Shown here: piece after piece, positions 6,379-14,921 of the stretch
Position numbering within the stretch: the first letter of the stretch is position 1
Layout of the letters: every line of letters begins with the position of its first letter
Source: Desulfurivibrionaceae bacterium
GTDB taxonomy: Bacteria; Desulfobacterota; Desulfobulbia; Desulfobulbales; UBA5123
NCBI GenBank assembly: GCA_030145325.1
Contig: JAQYVW010000028.1
Coordinates: forward strand, 1 to 36,952
Direction of reading: 5' to 3'
Length of the DNA: 36,952 nucleotides
Program-made: the position numbers and the translations under genes
Notes under the pieces: generated by a model
Database searches by the model: none
Seen by the model: only the letters and a program-made list of their open reading frames with translations
What the model was told of the DNA's origin: nothing

Positions 6379-6530
6379 GGCCATCACCGCCGGGCCGGTA
6401 TCTGCCGCGCCGTTGCCCGCACGATAAGATCAAGGGCCAGCCGCCCGCCTGGGGCGAGTGTGTCCGCTGTAAAGCCCGGTGTTTGTTTGCCCGGCTTGAT
6501 GATGTGGAGGGTAAGAGATCATGCGTCTAA
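6375..6530 (+). CDS. 51-aa cysteine-rich protein
   Basis: The ATG at 6375 overlaps the previous stop (ATGA) and the ORF runs 51 codons, overlapping the following gene by 10 nt. It has a CPH motif near residue 15 and CVRCKARC further on, a possible small zinc site. Tight overlap on both sides argues for a real gene. No family is recognised. Confidence 0.55.
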   Translation: MRPSPPGRYLPRRCPHDKIKGQPPAWGECVRCKARCLFARLDDVEGKRSCV

Positions 6531-7093
6531 TGTCATTTCGCCTGACCATTGAGCAGTTCAAAGACCGATCCAAGGACGTGACCCGTCGGATGGGTTGGGG
6601 GGATCTGCGGCCCGGTGATCGGCTGATGGGGGTCGAGCAGGCCATGGGGTTGAAGCTCGGAGAGACTGTCAGTCGGTTAGGTGAGATTGAGGTTGTCTCC
6701 ATGCGGATCGAGCCGCTTTATCTGGCGGACGCTGCCGAGGTGGCGCGGGAGGGCTTCCCCTACATGGCCCCGGAGGAGTTTGTCGAGATGTTCTGCCGCG
6801 CCAATCGCTGCAGGCCGGACACCATGGTGACCCGGATCGAGTACCGCTACTGCGAGGAGGTCGGCCCGATGGATATCTGCACCAAGCACCGCAAGCAACT
6901 CAAGCAAGGCGACGAGATCCAGTTCTACGTCGAAGACGGTGGCGAGATTTACGAGTACACGGGCTTTTACCTGACCTGCCCCGAGTGCGGCTTTGAGATA
7001 TTACGCACGGCCTGTAACCACACGGGCTTTGCCCATCACGTTGACACGCTGCCCACCGACGCGGTGGTGTTCGAGGAGGACGCCCTGCGATGA
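6521..7093 (+). CDS. ASCH-domain-like protein with C-terminal zinc motif
   Basis: The 190-aa protein begins MRLMSFRLTIEQFKDRSKDVTRR and contains GWGDLRPGDRLMGVEQ, a beta-barrel pattern of ASCH/PUA-like domains that bind RNA or nucleotides (about residues 1-120). The C-terminal third carries C-x2-C (LTCPECGFE) and CNHTGFAHH, likely a zinc site. ASCH proteins are common small phage and integrated-element genes with few known functions. The gene has an ATGA overlap with the next ORF. Confidence 0.65.
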   Translation: MRLMSFRLTIEQFKDRSKDVTRRMGWGDLRPGDRLMGVEQAMGLKLGETVSRLGEIEVVSMRIEPLYLADAAEVAREGFPYMAPEEFVEMFCRANRCRPDTMVTRIEYRYCEEVGPMDICTKHRKQLKQGDEIQFYVEDGGEIYEYTGFYLTCPECGFEILRTACNHTGFAHHVDTLPTDAVVFEEDALR

Positions 7094-7377
7094 CCGTTGC
7101 TAGTTCTCCTGGATTGTTACTGATCGATGCCCGCCCGCCCTGGTTGCCCTCCGTGCGTGTCGCTGCTGACGCGCTGCAGGGTGCCGGGGCGGTGGGCGTT
7201 GGGGCGGGAGGGCGTACCTTCTCAGGGTGGCCTTGTCTCTCCCTCTCCCCCGCGCCCCCTCTCCCCCAAAAGCGCATGCCAGGATTCAAACCCTCCCCAC
7301 CTGTTGCGGGTCCTTCTGGCGACCTTGCCGCTATACGGGTCGGAACGCCCCGGAGCGTGCGCACGGGGGAAGTTTGA
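7090..7377 (+). CDS. Doubtful 95-aa ORF
   Basis: The ATG at 7090 overlaps the previous stop (ATGA), the usual arrangement in this operon. However, the translation is low in complexity (Pro, Gly, Ala and Ser rich) and the DNA at about 7240-7285 is an unusual C-rich pyrimidine tract. It may be a genuine but poorly conserved gene or a noncoding spacer. No domain can be seen. Confidence 0.35.
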   Translation: MTVASSPGLLLIDARPPWLPSVRVAADALQGAGAVGVGAGGRTFSGWPCLSLSPAPPLPQKRMPGFKPSPPVAGPSGDLAAIRVGTPRSVRTGEV

Positions 7378-7379
7378 AT

Positions 7380-7709
7380 ATGGGCGGAAAAACGGAAACT
7401 GCCGGGGCCGTTGGGGTTGTTGCAAAAAGGGTGGGTGGGGTTGGTCTCCTCTGCCCCCGGTGTGGGAGTTGCAAAGTTTGGGGGGATGGTCGGAAACGTG
7501 CAGGAAAGAGGGGTTGGCGGTGTGGTGATTGTGGCAAGGCTTTTGTCGAGGCCCGGCACGGGATACCTCAAGAAGTTCGCACCATCGCCGACCGGATGAT
7601 CAATGAACAGATATCACCACCAATAATCGCCACCGTCCTACAGGGATGGGTGTCTAAACGCTGGGTCTATGACCGGCGCAAAAAGGTAAATACGCGCAAT
7701 GCTGGATGA
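7380..7709 (+). CDS. Zinc-ribbon/helix-turn-helix DNA-binding protein
   Basis: The 109-aa product starts at the ATG at 7380 behind GGGGGA. It has a classic zinc ribbon, C-x2-C (LLCPRCGSCKVW) then about 15 residues to a second C-x2-C (WRCGDCGKAF), followed by a probable helix-turn-helix (ISPPIIATVLQGWVSKRWVY). This pair resembles the N-terminal DNA-recognition part of InsA-type transposases, but no transposase catalytic domain or inverted repeats follow. In this position, overlapping the helicase gene by 11 nt, it is more likely a phage regulator or replication accessory protein. Confidence 0.65.
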   Translation: MGGKTETAGAVGVVAKRVGGVGLLCPRCGSCKVWGDGRKRAGKRGWRCGDCGKAFVEARHGIPQEVRTIADRMINEQISPPIIATVLQGWVSKRWVYDRRKKVNTRNAG

Positions 7710-9294
7710 TAAAAGCAAACAGGAAATATTGGATTATCGGAAGGAAGCCGAGGCGATGGCCGCCGAGGAGAAAGCCAAGCAGCCGCCAAAGGATGATGAT
7801 GCCGCCGCCTCCGCCGAGCCGGATATCAGATTCGTCCACAAGTGCTACCACTCCAACGCGCTCGGGGATTCGCTGCTTTACAACATGCTTAACGAGGGCA
7901 AGTTTGCTTTCAACGTCATCAATGGCCGGTGGTTGAATTACGTCGGGCCACATTGGGAGATCGATTACACGGGCCGTTCCTTAGCCGCCATCGAATCAAC
8001 GGTGGTGCCTCAGTACCTCCGGCTGCTGGGAGAGATAGATAAAGAGATAGCCAACGATCCCGAGAATACCGACCAGGTGAAGAAACTCAAGAAAAGGAAG
8101 GGTGGGATCCTCGGCAGGATAGAACGCCTCCGCGATGTACCCGGTCGAAAGAACTGCCTCACTTGCGCCCACACCAACGCCGCGCCATTGGTAGTCCATG
8201 AAAAAGATCTGGATCAACACCCATGGCTGCTGGCTACTCCCAACACCGTTGTTGATTTGCGTACCGGCGAAGATCGCCCCGGCGCTCCGGGTGACTGGCT
8301 CACCAAAACAACCAAGACCGAATGGCGCGGACTCGATGCCAAGTGCCCGAAGTATGACACCTTTATCCGTGAGGTACTGGGCGATAACGATGAACTGATC
8401 GCCTTTTTCGATAGGGTTATCGGCTACGCCCTCACCGGCCTCAATGTCGAGCGGATGTTTCTTGTCCTCTTCGGCGCCCACGGCCAGAACGGTAAGGGCA
8501 CAATTATGGAAATCCTTTATCACATCCTGGGTGCCCTGGCCGGGCCGATCCAGGCCGAAATCCTGATCAGTAACCGGTCATCAAAACCGGGCTCGGCTCC
8601 ATCCCCTGAAATTCTGGCCATGAAAGGAATGCGCCTTCTTTGGGCAAGCGAGGTTTCCGACTCTCACCGGTTCGCTGCAGACAAAGTCAAGCTGCTCACC
8701 GGCGGCGACCCCCTCACCGGGCGAGGTCTCAACGACAAAGATCACACCACTTTCATGCCCACCCACACCCTCTTTCTGCTCACCAACTGCAAGCCCGGCG
8801 CTCCGGCCAGCGATGACGCCTTTTGGGAGCGAACCTTCATTATCGATTTTCCATTTTCATTTGTCGCCCATCCTGATCCGGAGAAGCCATACCAGAAGAA
8901 AGCCGTCCGGGGATTAGCCGAGGAGCTACTCGAAGAGGCCCCCGGCATCCTGGCACGGTTCGTCCGTGGCTGTCTGGACTACCAGCAAAAGGGATTATCG
9001 CCGCCTGAGTGCGTAATGGAACACACCAGACAGTACCGACGCGGCGAGGATACCATTGCCGACTGGGTGGATGAGTGCATCGATACCGGATCCGGTGATG
9101 ACTACAAAACATCGTTCAAATCTCTCTACGAAAATTACAAGGTTTGGTGGGAGGGGGTCAGTCCCTACCGGCCTATGACCCGTAAAAAATTCGGGGAACA
9201 ACTCTCAATGAAATATGAAAAGGTGAAAACAGGCGGAACTATTCACTATTATGGCCTTCGTCCCAAATTAATGGTGGGGGATTCCACGTCATGA
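7699..9294 (+). CDS. D5/P4-type superfamily 3 replicative helicase
   Basis: The 531-aa protein resembles the D5_N/P4-alpha family of phage and plasmid replication helicases, ATP-driven ring helicases that unwind at the origin. Walker A GAHGQNGKGT is at about 259-268, Walker B WASEVSD at 315-321, motif C (FLLTNCKP) near 358-366 and the arginine-finger region FWERTF at 375-380. The part before residue 200 is the D5_N-like module; the C-terminal about 80 residues are probably a winged helix (MTRKKFGEQLSMKYEKV). It lacks a primase domain, which is encoded separately in the next gene, so helicase and primase of P4 alpha are split here. A candidate origin lies between the two genes. Confidence 0.9.
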   Translation: MLDDKSKQEILDYRKEAEAMAAEEKAKQPPKDDDAAASAEPDIRFVHKCYHSNALGDSLLYNMLNEGKFAFNVINGRWLNYVGPHWEIDYTGRSLAAIESTVVPQYLRLLGEIDKEIANDPENTDQVKKLKKRKGGILGRIERLRDVPGRKNCLTCAHTNAAPLVVHEKDLDQHPWLLATPNTVVDLRTGEDRPGAPGDWLTKTTKTEWRGLDAKCPKYDTFIREVLGDNDELIAFFDRVIGYALTGLNVERMFLVLFGAHGQNGKGTIMEILYHILGALAGPIQAEILISNRSSKPGSAPSPEILAMKGMRLLWASEVSDSHRFAADKVKLLTGGDPLTGRGLNDKDHTTFMPTHTLFLLTNCKPGAPASDDAFWERTFIIDFPFSFVAHPDPEKPYQKKAVRGLAEELLEEAPGILARFVRGCLDYQQKGLSPPECVMEHTRQYRRGEDTIADWVDECIDTGSGDDYKTSFKSLYENYKVWWEGVSPYRPMTRKKFGEQLSMKYEKVKTGGTIHYYGLRPKLMVGDSTS

Positions 9295-9298
9295 CGTA

Positions 9299-9407
9299 GG
9301 GAGGAAGGGAGGATTAGAGGGCGGTTTGTATTGGTTTAAATTCTTAAAAACACAATACCCGGAATTTTTCCCGCCTTTATATATATATCCCTTCCTCCCT
9401 TCCTCCC
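9299..9407. other. Nested inverted-repeat region, candidate replication origin
   Basis: The only sizeable noncoding gap in the replication module holds three nested inverted repeats: a perfect 15-bp polypurine arm (9299-9313) with its complement (9393-9407), GGCGG (9320-9324) with CCGCC (9371-9375), and GTATTG (9328-9333) with CAATAC (9353-9358). Inside are AT-rich blocks around 9334-9350 and an alternating TA run at about 9378-9388. A dyad-rich, easily melted site between helicase and primase genes is a good origin candidate. A transcription-control hairpin is the alternative. Confidence 0.5.
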
Positions 9408-9464
9408 CTTTTAAGAAAAAAGAAAAAGAAACAAACAGACTCTTTTATTTTTTTGGATTTGCGT

Positions 9465-10880
9465 ATGAACGTTTTAGAAATTTATAGGGCCGATGGCCAC
9501 GATCCACTCCGCGCCGGCGACGAATGGCAAGGGCCGTGCCCGGCCTGCGGCGGTGATGATCGCTTTTGCGTCCGCGAGAATGCCAACCACAAGGACGGCG
9601 TTGCCCGTGGCTGGTATCACTGCGGCCACGGCAGCGGCGGCAACGGCTGCGGTAAGAGCGGCGACAATATCCAGTACATGCGGGATTTCCACGGCATGGG
9701 CTACCGCGAGGCCTGCGACCATGTGGGCATCACCCCTGAGAACATGCAGTCCGATGTCAACCGGTACAGCGCCCCCCGGATGCCGCGCAAACAGCAAGGC
9801 CCGCAGAGTCACACCCCCAAGACCTGGGAGCATCCTCCCGAGGTTGTCGACGTTGCCACCTGGCGCGAGCATGGGATGAAATTTGTCGACGCCTGCCACG
9901 AGGCGTTGCTTGGTCGGCAAAAGTCGCTTGATTGGCTGGCCGGTCGCGGCATCCCTCTGGAAATGGTCGTCAAATACAAGCTGGGCCTCCACATCGGCAA
10001 AACCCGCAAGGGCGAAGAATGGGAACCGGATTTCCGCCCCTGGCCATCCTGGGGCCTGCGTGCCGAGAAGAAAGCAAACAACCGCCCCCGGATGATCATC
10101 CTGCCCGCCGGGATCGTGGTCCCCTGGATCACCAACGGCGAACTCCGCCGGATCAGGATCCGCCTCGCCAAGCCGAACCCGCAAAATCCAAAAGAAAAAT
10201 ATCACGTCGTCAAGGGCTCGGCCATGGATCTGTTCCACACCGGCAACCTCAAAGCCGCCGCCTTCATCACCACGGAAACAGAACTCGACGCCATCATGAT
10301 CGACAACGCCGCCGGGGATATCATCACCGCCGTTGGCCTCGGCACCGTCGGCGGCAAACCGGACGCGGTGGTTGCCGGATCCATGCGCCGGTCTGTCCGG
10401 ATCCTTAACGCCATCGATTTTGACGAAGCCGGGCACAAGGCCTCCGGCTGGTGGGAAGAACAATTCCCCAACTGTCGCCGCTGGCCAGCACCGCGACCGG
10501 CCAAGGATCCCGGCGAGGCTTGGCAGAACGGCGTCAATATCCGCGCCTGGGTCATGGCTGGGTTGCCGGTTTCCCTGCACCGGGATCAGACACCCACCCA
10601 GGCAGAAAAACAGATTGCCCACCGTGCCGCCCAACAGGCGATCGCACCAACCGGCGAGGTTGCCGAGTTGCTGGAGCTGCTCAAAATCAGCGGCGGCAAT
10701 ATTACCCGCAGCGAGGAAGGGGTCAATATGCGAATCAACCTTGATGAGGATTGGCGCGAGGCCAACCAAAAGAAAGCCGCCCGGATCACGGAGCTGGTGT
10801 TCCTGGCAATAGATGCCGGTGATTATCTGGCAACCCTGCCGGATGGGGTTTATTCAGCTAGGAATATGGTGAGAAAATGA
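9465..10880 (+). CDS. P4-type DNA primase (zinc finger plus TOPRIM)
   Basis: The 471-aa protein starts at the ATG at 9465 (MNVLEIY); an upstream in-frame TTG is less likely. An N-terminal zinc-binding domain has C25 and C28 (CPACGGDDRF) and a later His/Cys cluster (WYHCGHG and NGC), as in P4 and DnaG-like primases. A TOPRIM-like part follows, with TETELDAIMI near 269-278 and the acidic IDFDEAG motif at about 317-323 (D318, D320). It should make RNA primers for the helicase encoded upstream. The C-terminal 100 residues are not assigned. Its stop overlaps the methyltransferase start (ATGA). Confidence 0.9.
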   Translation: MNVLEIYRADGHDPLRAGDEWQGPCPACGGDDRFCVRENANHKDGVARGWYHCGHGSGGNGCGKSGDNIQYMRDFHGMGYREACDHVGITPENMQSDVNRYSAPRMPRKQQGPQSHTPKTWEHPPEVVDVATWREHGMKFVDACHEALLGRQKSLDWLAGRGIPLEMVVKYKLGLHIGKTRKGEEWEPDFRPWPSWGLRAEKKANNRPRMIILPAGIVVPWITNGELRRIRIRLAKPNPQNPKEKYHVVKGSAMDLFHTGNLKAAAFITTETELDAIMIDNAAGDIITAVGLGTVGGKPDAVVAGSMRRSVRILNAIDFDEAGHKASGWWEEQFPNCRRWPAPRPAKDPGEAWQNGVNIRAWVMAGLPVSLHRDQTPTQAEKQIAHRAAQQAIAPTGEVAELLELLKISGGNITRSEEGVNMRINLDEDWREANQKKAARITELVFLAIDAGDYLATLPDGVYSARNMVRK

Positions 10881-12394
10881 AAACCCAACTGCGTTTTCCT
10901 TTCCACGATGATTTGATTGTCGACAACTTCGCCGGTGGCGGTGGTGCTTCGACTGGCATTGAGATGGCCCTGGGTCGCTCGCCAGACATCGCCATCAACC
11001 ACGACCCGGAGGCGGTGGCTATGCACACCGCCAACCATCCACATACTCGGCATTATTGTGAGGATGTTTTTGTTGTTGATCCGAGTGAGGTCACTATGGG
11101 CAAGCGGGTGGCGCTGGCTTGGTTTTCGCCGGACTGTAAACATTTCAGCAAGGCCAAAGGTGGCAAGCCTAAGTCAAAAAAAATACGCGGACTTGCCTGG
11201 GTGGTGATCAAGTGGGTGAAAAAGTTAGGGCCTGAGCGTCAACCCCGGGTGATCATCTTGGAGAACGTCGAAGAGTTTGAGGGATGGGGCCCGCTTTTGG
11301 AAGATGGAACCCCTTGCCCCGACCGCAAAGGAAAGACCTTTGACCTCTGGAAAAGCCGCCTCCGCTCTTTCGGTTACACGGTGGAAAGCCGACAACTCAC
11401 CGCCTGCGACTTCGGCGCTCCCACCAGCCGCACCCGGTTGTTTATAGTCGCCCGCTGTGACGGCCAGCCCATTGTCTGGCCGGAACCAACCCACGGCACC
11501 GGCCTGTTGCCTTACCGCACCGCCGCCGAGTGTATCGACTGGTCGAATCCCTGCCCGTCAATCTTTGAGCGCAAAAAGCCGTTGGCTGATAACACCCTGC
11601 GGCGGATCGCCAAGGGGTTGCAGCGGTATGTCTTCGAGACTGCCGAGCCTTTTATTGTGCCTATTGCTCACTACAACGGCAGCGTCACAGTCCACTCGGC
11701 AAAAGAACCACTGCGAACAATAACAGCATCGCCAAAAGGCGGCGCGTTTGCCGTTGCTGTTCCTCACCTGCAGCGGCAGTTCGGCCGCAGTATCGGTTCC
11801 GGTGTGTTTGACCCAGTGGCCACGATCACCGCAGGTGGCGGTGGTAAGACGGCTCTTGTCTCGGCTTTTCTTGCCAAACACTACACCGGCGTAGTTGGCC
11901 ATGGAGTTGAGCGGCCCATTGGCGCCATAACCACCGCCGATCATCATTCCCTTGTCACCTCGCACATGATCAAGTTGCGCGGAACCTGTCGCCATGGTCA
12001 AGACCACCGTCAACCGATGCCAACCGTCACCGCTGGAGGGCTCCACCTCGGTGAAGTGCGGGCCTTCCTGATTAAGTATTACGGCCAGGGTGTTGGGCAA
12101 CCGGCCAACGATCCACTCCACACTATAACCAGCAAAGACCGAATGGGGCTGGTCACTATCCACGGCGAAGAGTACCAACTGGCCGACATCGGTATGCGGA
12201 TGTTGCAGCCCCGCGAACTGTACCGCGCCCAGGGCTTCCCGAATTCGTACATTATCGACATCACCCGTCCGGATGGTAAGCCGTTGACTAAAACCGCCCA
12301 GGTGCGAATGGTCGGCAACTCGGTTTCCCCTTACCCCGCCGCCGCCCTGGTGTCTGCAAATTGTACCGAACTGGCAAAGGCGGTGGCGGCATGA
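10877..12394 (+). CDS. C5-cytosine DNA methyltransferase
   Basis: The 505-aa protein transfers methyl groups from SAM to cytosine C5 in DNA. Motif I is NFAGGGGASTG (about 17-27). Motif IV, usually PPC, appears as SPDCKHFS with nucleophile C87. Motif VI is ENV (about 129-131). A C-terminal motif X-like VRMVGNSVSPYPA is present. The target-recognition part contains five copies of a P-x-x-T-[IV]-T signature spaced 33-35 residues (near 11707, 11812, 11914, 12013 and 12112). No restriction enzyme gene is nearby, so protection of phage DNA from host restriction is the likely job. Both ends overlap neighbouring genes by 4 nt. Confidence 0.92.
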   Translation: MKTQLRFPFHDDLIVDNFAGGGGASTGIEMALGRSPDIAINHDPEAVAMHTANHPHTRHYCEDVFVVDPSEVTMGKRVALAWFSPDCKHFSKAKGGKPKSKKIRGLAWVVIKWVKKLGPERQPRVIILENVEEFEGWGPLLEDGTPCPDRKGKTFDLWKSRLRSFGYTVESRQLTACDFGAPTSRTRLFIVARCDGQPIVWPEPTHGTGLLPYRTAAECIDWSNPCPSIFERKKPLADNTLRRIAKGLQRYVFETAEPFIVPIAHYNGSVTVHSAKEPLRTITASPKGGAFAVAVPHLQRQFGRSIGSGVFDPVATITAGGGGKTALVSAFLAKHYTGVVGHGVERPIGAITTADHHSLVTSHMIKLRGTCRHGQDHRQPMPTVTAGGLHLGEVRAFLIKYYGQGVGQPANDPLHTITSKDRMGLVTIHGEEYQLADIGMRMLQPRELYRAQGFPNSYIIDITRPDGKPLTKTAQVRMVGNSVSPYPAAALVSANCTELAKAVAA

Positions 12395-12942
12395 CCAAAA
12401 CCAAACAACCCGAATTCAAATCAAAAGCCGCTGTCTATCGCTGGCTGCTCGATAACAATCGGCAGATCAGCGAAACCCAGTTTTACGATCATTGCAAAGA
12501 AGGCCTCCTCCGCAAGAAGCGCGGCGCCAAGGTTTTCACCCTGGCCGCTGTCAAGAAATATTCCAAGCTCCACACCAAGTCCGCCGAGACCGGCGAGAAG
12601 GAACGCGACCACCTGGACAAGATGCAGGAGGAGTTGAAGGAGATCGAACTCCGCACCGCCCGCCTCAAGATGGAGGAGCGGGAACACACCCTCTCTGTCA
12701 AGAAAGGCAAGGTCATCACCATGGACGAACACGAGACCGCCATTGTCGGGCGGGTGGTGGCGTTCCGGGCGCAGTTGTCGCACATGGCGCAGAAGAAGGT
12801 CGCCGACTGGATCGAGCTGGTGGGTGGGGATCAGACCAAGGCCCCGGCCATGCTGGAGTCGATGCTTGAAGAGATGGCCCAACATCTCAGCGTTTTTGCC
12901 GCCGACGCCGAGTTTGATGTCATCCTGGAGGGTGATGCCTGA
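12391..12942 (+). CDS. Terminase small subunit (Nu1-like)
   Basis: The 183-aa protein starts at the ATG at 12391, overlapping the methyltransferase stop. An N-terminal winged-helix-like segment (SKAAVYRWLLDNNRQISETQFYDHC, about 8-60) is followed by a long charged coiled coil (KERDHLDKMQEELKEIELRTARLKMEE in part) and a C-terminal helix. This is the plan of lambda Nu1-type subunits that recognise pac or cos DNA and recruit the large subunit. Position directly upstream of a GpA-type large terminase makes the call good, although sequence similarity is only general. Confidence 0.8.
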   Translation: MTKTKQPEFKSKAAVYRWLLDNNRQISETQFYDHCKEGLLRKKRGAKVFTLAAVKKYSKLHTKSAETGEKERDHLDKMQEELKEIELRTARLKMEEREHTLSVKKGKVITMDEHETAIVGRVVAFRAQLSHMAQKKVADWIELVGGDQTKAPAMLESMLEEMAQHLSVFAADAEFDVILEGDA

Positions 12943-14921
12943 TGGGTTACGCGCAGATGATCAGCAGGGACAACCCGGTTGTCCGTCTCCGCACCTCGCC
13001 GGAGTATCTGCCCGAGCGGTACCGTAACCGTACCGAGCGGATCCGGATCAAGTTCCGTCCGCTCAAGGGCGAGCGCCGTGTCCTGCGCCGGCACAAAAAG
13101 ATTGCCCCCTCGGCCTGGGCTCCAAAATATCGCACCGTCACCTATGGCCCCCTTGAGGGCGCGAAGTGGGACAACGACTTCATGCCGCACATGGTCGGGA
13201 TCATGGACGCCTCGTTCCATCCGTCCGTCCGCGAGACCGGCAACTGTAAATCCCCGCAGGGCGCAAGCTCGGCAGGCCTTGAGACCATGCTCGGCTATGC
13301 CTCCGACATGCGGCCCGGCCCGGCCCTGATCAACTTCCCCGACCGCGACACGACCAAGAAACGCTGCAGCGATTACCTGCAACCCATGTTCAAGAATTCG
13401 CCACGCCTCGCCGGTCTGCTCACCGGCATTGATGACGATATGGCCGGGCTCCGCATCAAGTTGCGGACCATGCTCATCTATATGGGCTGGGCCGGGTCAA
13501 CCACCTCGATGTCCAACGTCTCGGCGATGTATGTCGTCAATGATGAGATTGACAAGATGCCGCAGAAGGCAGGCACCAAGGAGGGTGCGCTCCGCGAGTA
13601 CATCCGGCAACGGGTTATTGCCTACCCAATGGCGAGCAAGATTTGGTGGTCATCCACTCCCACCCACGTCGAAAACCATATCACCCAGTACATGACCAAA
13701 GAGTCCCAGGTCATTTTTGATTACTGGGTCAAGTGCCCGGACTGCGGTCATGAGCAGCTGATGAATTTTGACCAGATCATGAAATCTTTCCCCAAGGAAT
13801 TGGTTGACCCCAAGGAAATGGAGTTGCACAAGCGTGCGGGCTATGTCTGCCAACGTGAACATTGTGGATCAATATGGGATGACCGCAAGCGCAACCGGGC
13901 GGTGATCGCCGCCATGCACACCGGCTGGCGTGCCCGTGGTGATGGCCGCCGGTTGATGGATTATCTCAACGAGGAAAACCCGGAAAAGATTTGTTTTCAT
14001 TCCCCGAGCTGGATCTCGCCGCTGATCCCGTTCTGGAAGATCGCCGCCTCCTGGCTGCGCGGCCGCACCGATAAAGATGAGATGCAGTCCTTCTTTAACA
14101 ATCACAAGGCCGAGGCGTTCAAGGACTTTGCCACCGAGCGCAAGGAGGACAAGATACTCGCCCTGCGCGATCACCGCCCCGCCGGTCTGGTGCCGGGCGG
14201 TGGAGTGGTTGCCGCCCTGGTCGCTGGGGCAGATACTCAGGATAACGGATTTTATTACACTATCCGCGCCGTTGGTTGGGGGTTGGATCAAGAAACATGG
14301 AAGATCAAGAGCGGGTTTGTCCTCACTTTTGAGGCGCTGGATAAGGTGTTATTCGAGGATGAATACCGCGACGAAAACGGCATTGTCTACCCTGTTCATC
14401 TGGCCGTGCAGGATTCGCAGGGTCACCGCACAAAAGAGGTGTACGACTACTCCGCCAAAAGGCCGGGGCGACTGGTTGCCTATCGTGGACAACAGCGCAA
14501 ATCCAGCCCCACCACCTGGTCAAAAATCACCACCTATCCCGGCACCAATAAGCCGATCCCCGGTGGCGTTAACCTGCTGAACGGGGATTCGAGTTTCTTC
14601 AAAAACGACCTGGCCCGTCGGTTGCTGATCAACAAAACCGATCCCGGTGCGTGGCATTTGGACAAAGACACCACCGAGGAATTCGCCGCGCATATGTGCG
14701 CCGAGTACCGCGACGGTAAAGGGTTGTGGCAGTGCCCAAGCGGTAAGCCAAACCATTATTGGGATTGTGAGTATATGGCGCTGGTTGCGGCCTATGAGTT
14801 GGACATTAAGGGATGGCCACGGCCCGGATCCACACCGCCACCTAAAAGCGAGAAGAAAAACAACGCCGATAGTCAGGGCGACAACCCGTTTACCGGCGGC
14901 ACGAGTATTTTCGGCGGATGA
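12942..14921 (+). CDS. Terminase large subunit (GpA family)
   Basis: The 659-aa protein is the ATPase and nuclease that packages DNA into the prohead. Its length matches lambda gpA. A P-loop-like segment SPQGASSAG lies near residues 103-111, and a Walker B-like YVVNDEID is at about 196-203. A CPDCGHEQ zinc-like site (near 265) with a partner further on (VCQREHCG) is typical of the family. The C-terminal half has acidic residues (GADTQDNGFY) suited to the RNase H-like nuclease. The canonical lysine of Walker A is not obvious, as in other GpA proteins. TGATG overlap with the small subunit shows coupled translation. Confidence 0.92.
   Translation: MGYAQMISRDNPVVRLRTSPEYLPERYRNRTERIRIKFRPLKGERRVLRRHKKIAPSAWAPKYRTVTYGPLEGAKWDNDFMPHMVGIMDASFHPSVRETGNCKSPQGASSAGLETMLGYASDMRPGPALINFPDRDTTKKRCSDYLQPMFKNSPRLAGLLTGIDDDMAGLRIKLRTMLIYMGWAGSTTSMSNVSAMYVVNDEIDKMPQKAGTKEGALREYIRQRVIAYPMASKIWWSSTPTHVENHITQYMTKESQVIFDYWVKCPDCGHEQLMNFDQIMKSFPKELVDPKEMELHKRAGYVCQREHCGSIWDDRKRNRAVIAAMHTGWRARGDGRRLMDYLNEENPEKICFHSPSWISPLIPFWKIAASWLRGRTDKDEMQSFFNNHKAEAFKDFATERKEDKILALRDHRPAGLVPGGGVVAALVAGADTQDNGFYYTIRAVGWGLDQETWKIKSGFVLTFEALDKVLFEDEYRDENGIVYPVHLAVQDSQGHRTKEVYDYSAKRPGRLVAYRGQQRKSSPTTWSKITTYPGTNKPIPGGVNLLNGDSSFFKNDLARRLLINKTDPGAWHLDKDTTEEFAAHMCAEYRDGKGLWQCPSGKPNHYWDCEYMALVAAYELDIKGWPRPGSTPPPKSEKKNNADSQGDNPFTGGTSIFGG

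Noticed and set aside
7260-7340. tRNA-like T-arm pattern (AGGATTCAAACCCT) in a GC-rich spacer
   Set aside because: No acceptor, anticodon or proper T-stem can be paired on either strand, so a tRNA gene is not supported.
7380-7709. Insertion sequence (InsA-like zinc ribbon)
   Set aside because: There is no transposase catalytic domain, no terminal inverted repeats and no target duplication; the gene overlaps the phage helicase as an operon member would.
9474-10769. Long antisense ORF (431 codons, minus strand) opposite the primase gene
   Set aside because: It is a shadow of GC-rich third-position codon bias in the primase frame; the plus-strand protein has clear zinc and TOPRIM motifs and the antisense translation is low in complexity.
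11558-12178. Antisense ORF (206 codons) opposite the methyltransferase gene
   Set aside because: The plus-strand frame has all cytosine methyltransferase motifs; the opposite frame has no ribosome site or recognisable domain.
10877-12394. Restriction-modification system
   Set aside because: Only the methyltransferase is present; flanking genes are primase and terminase, and no endonuclease candidate overlaps or adjoins it.
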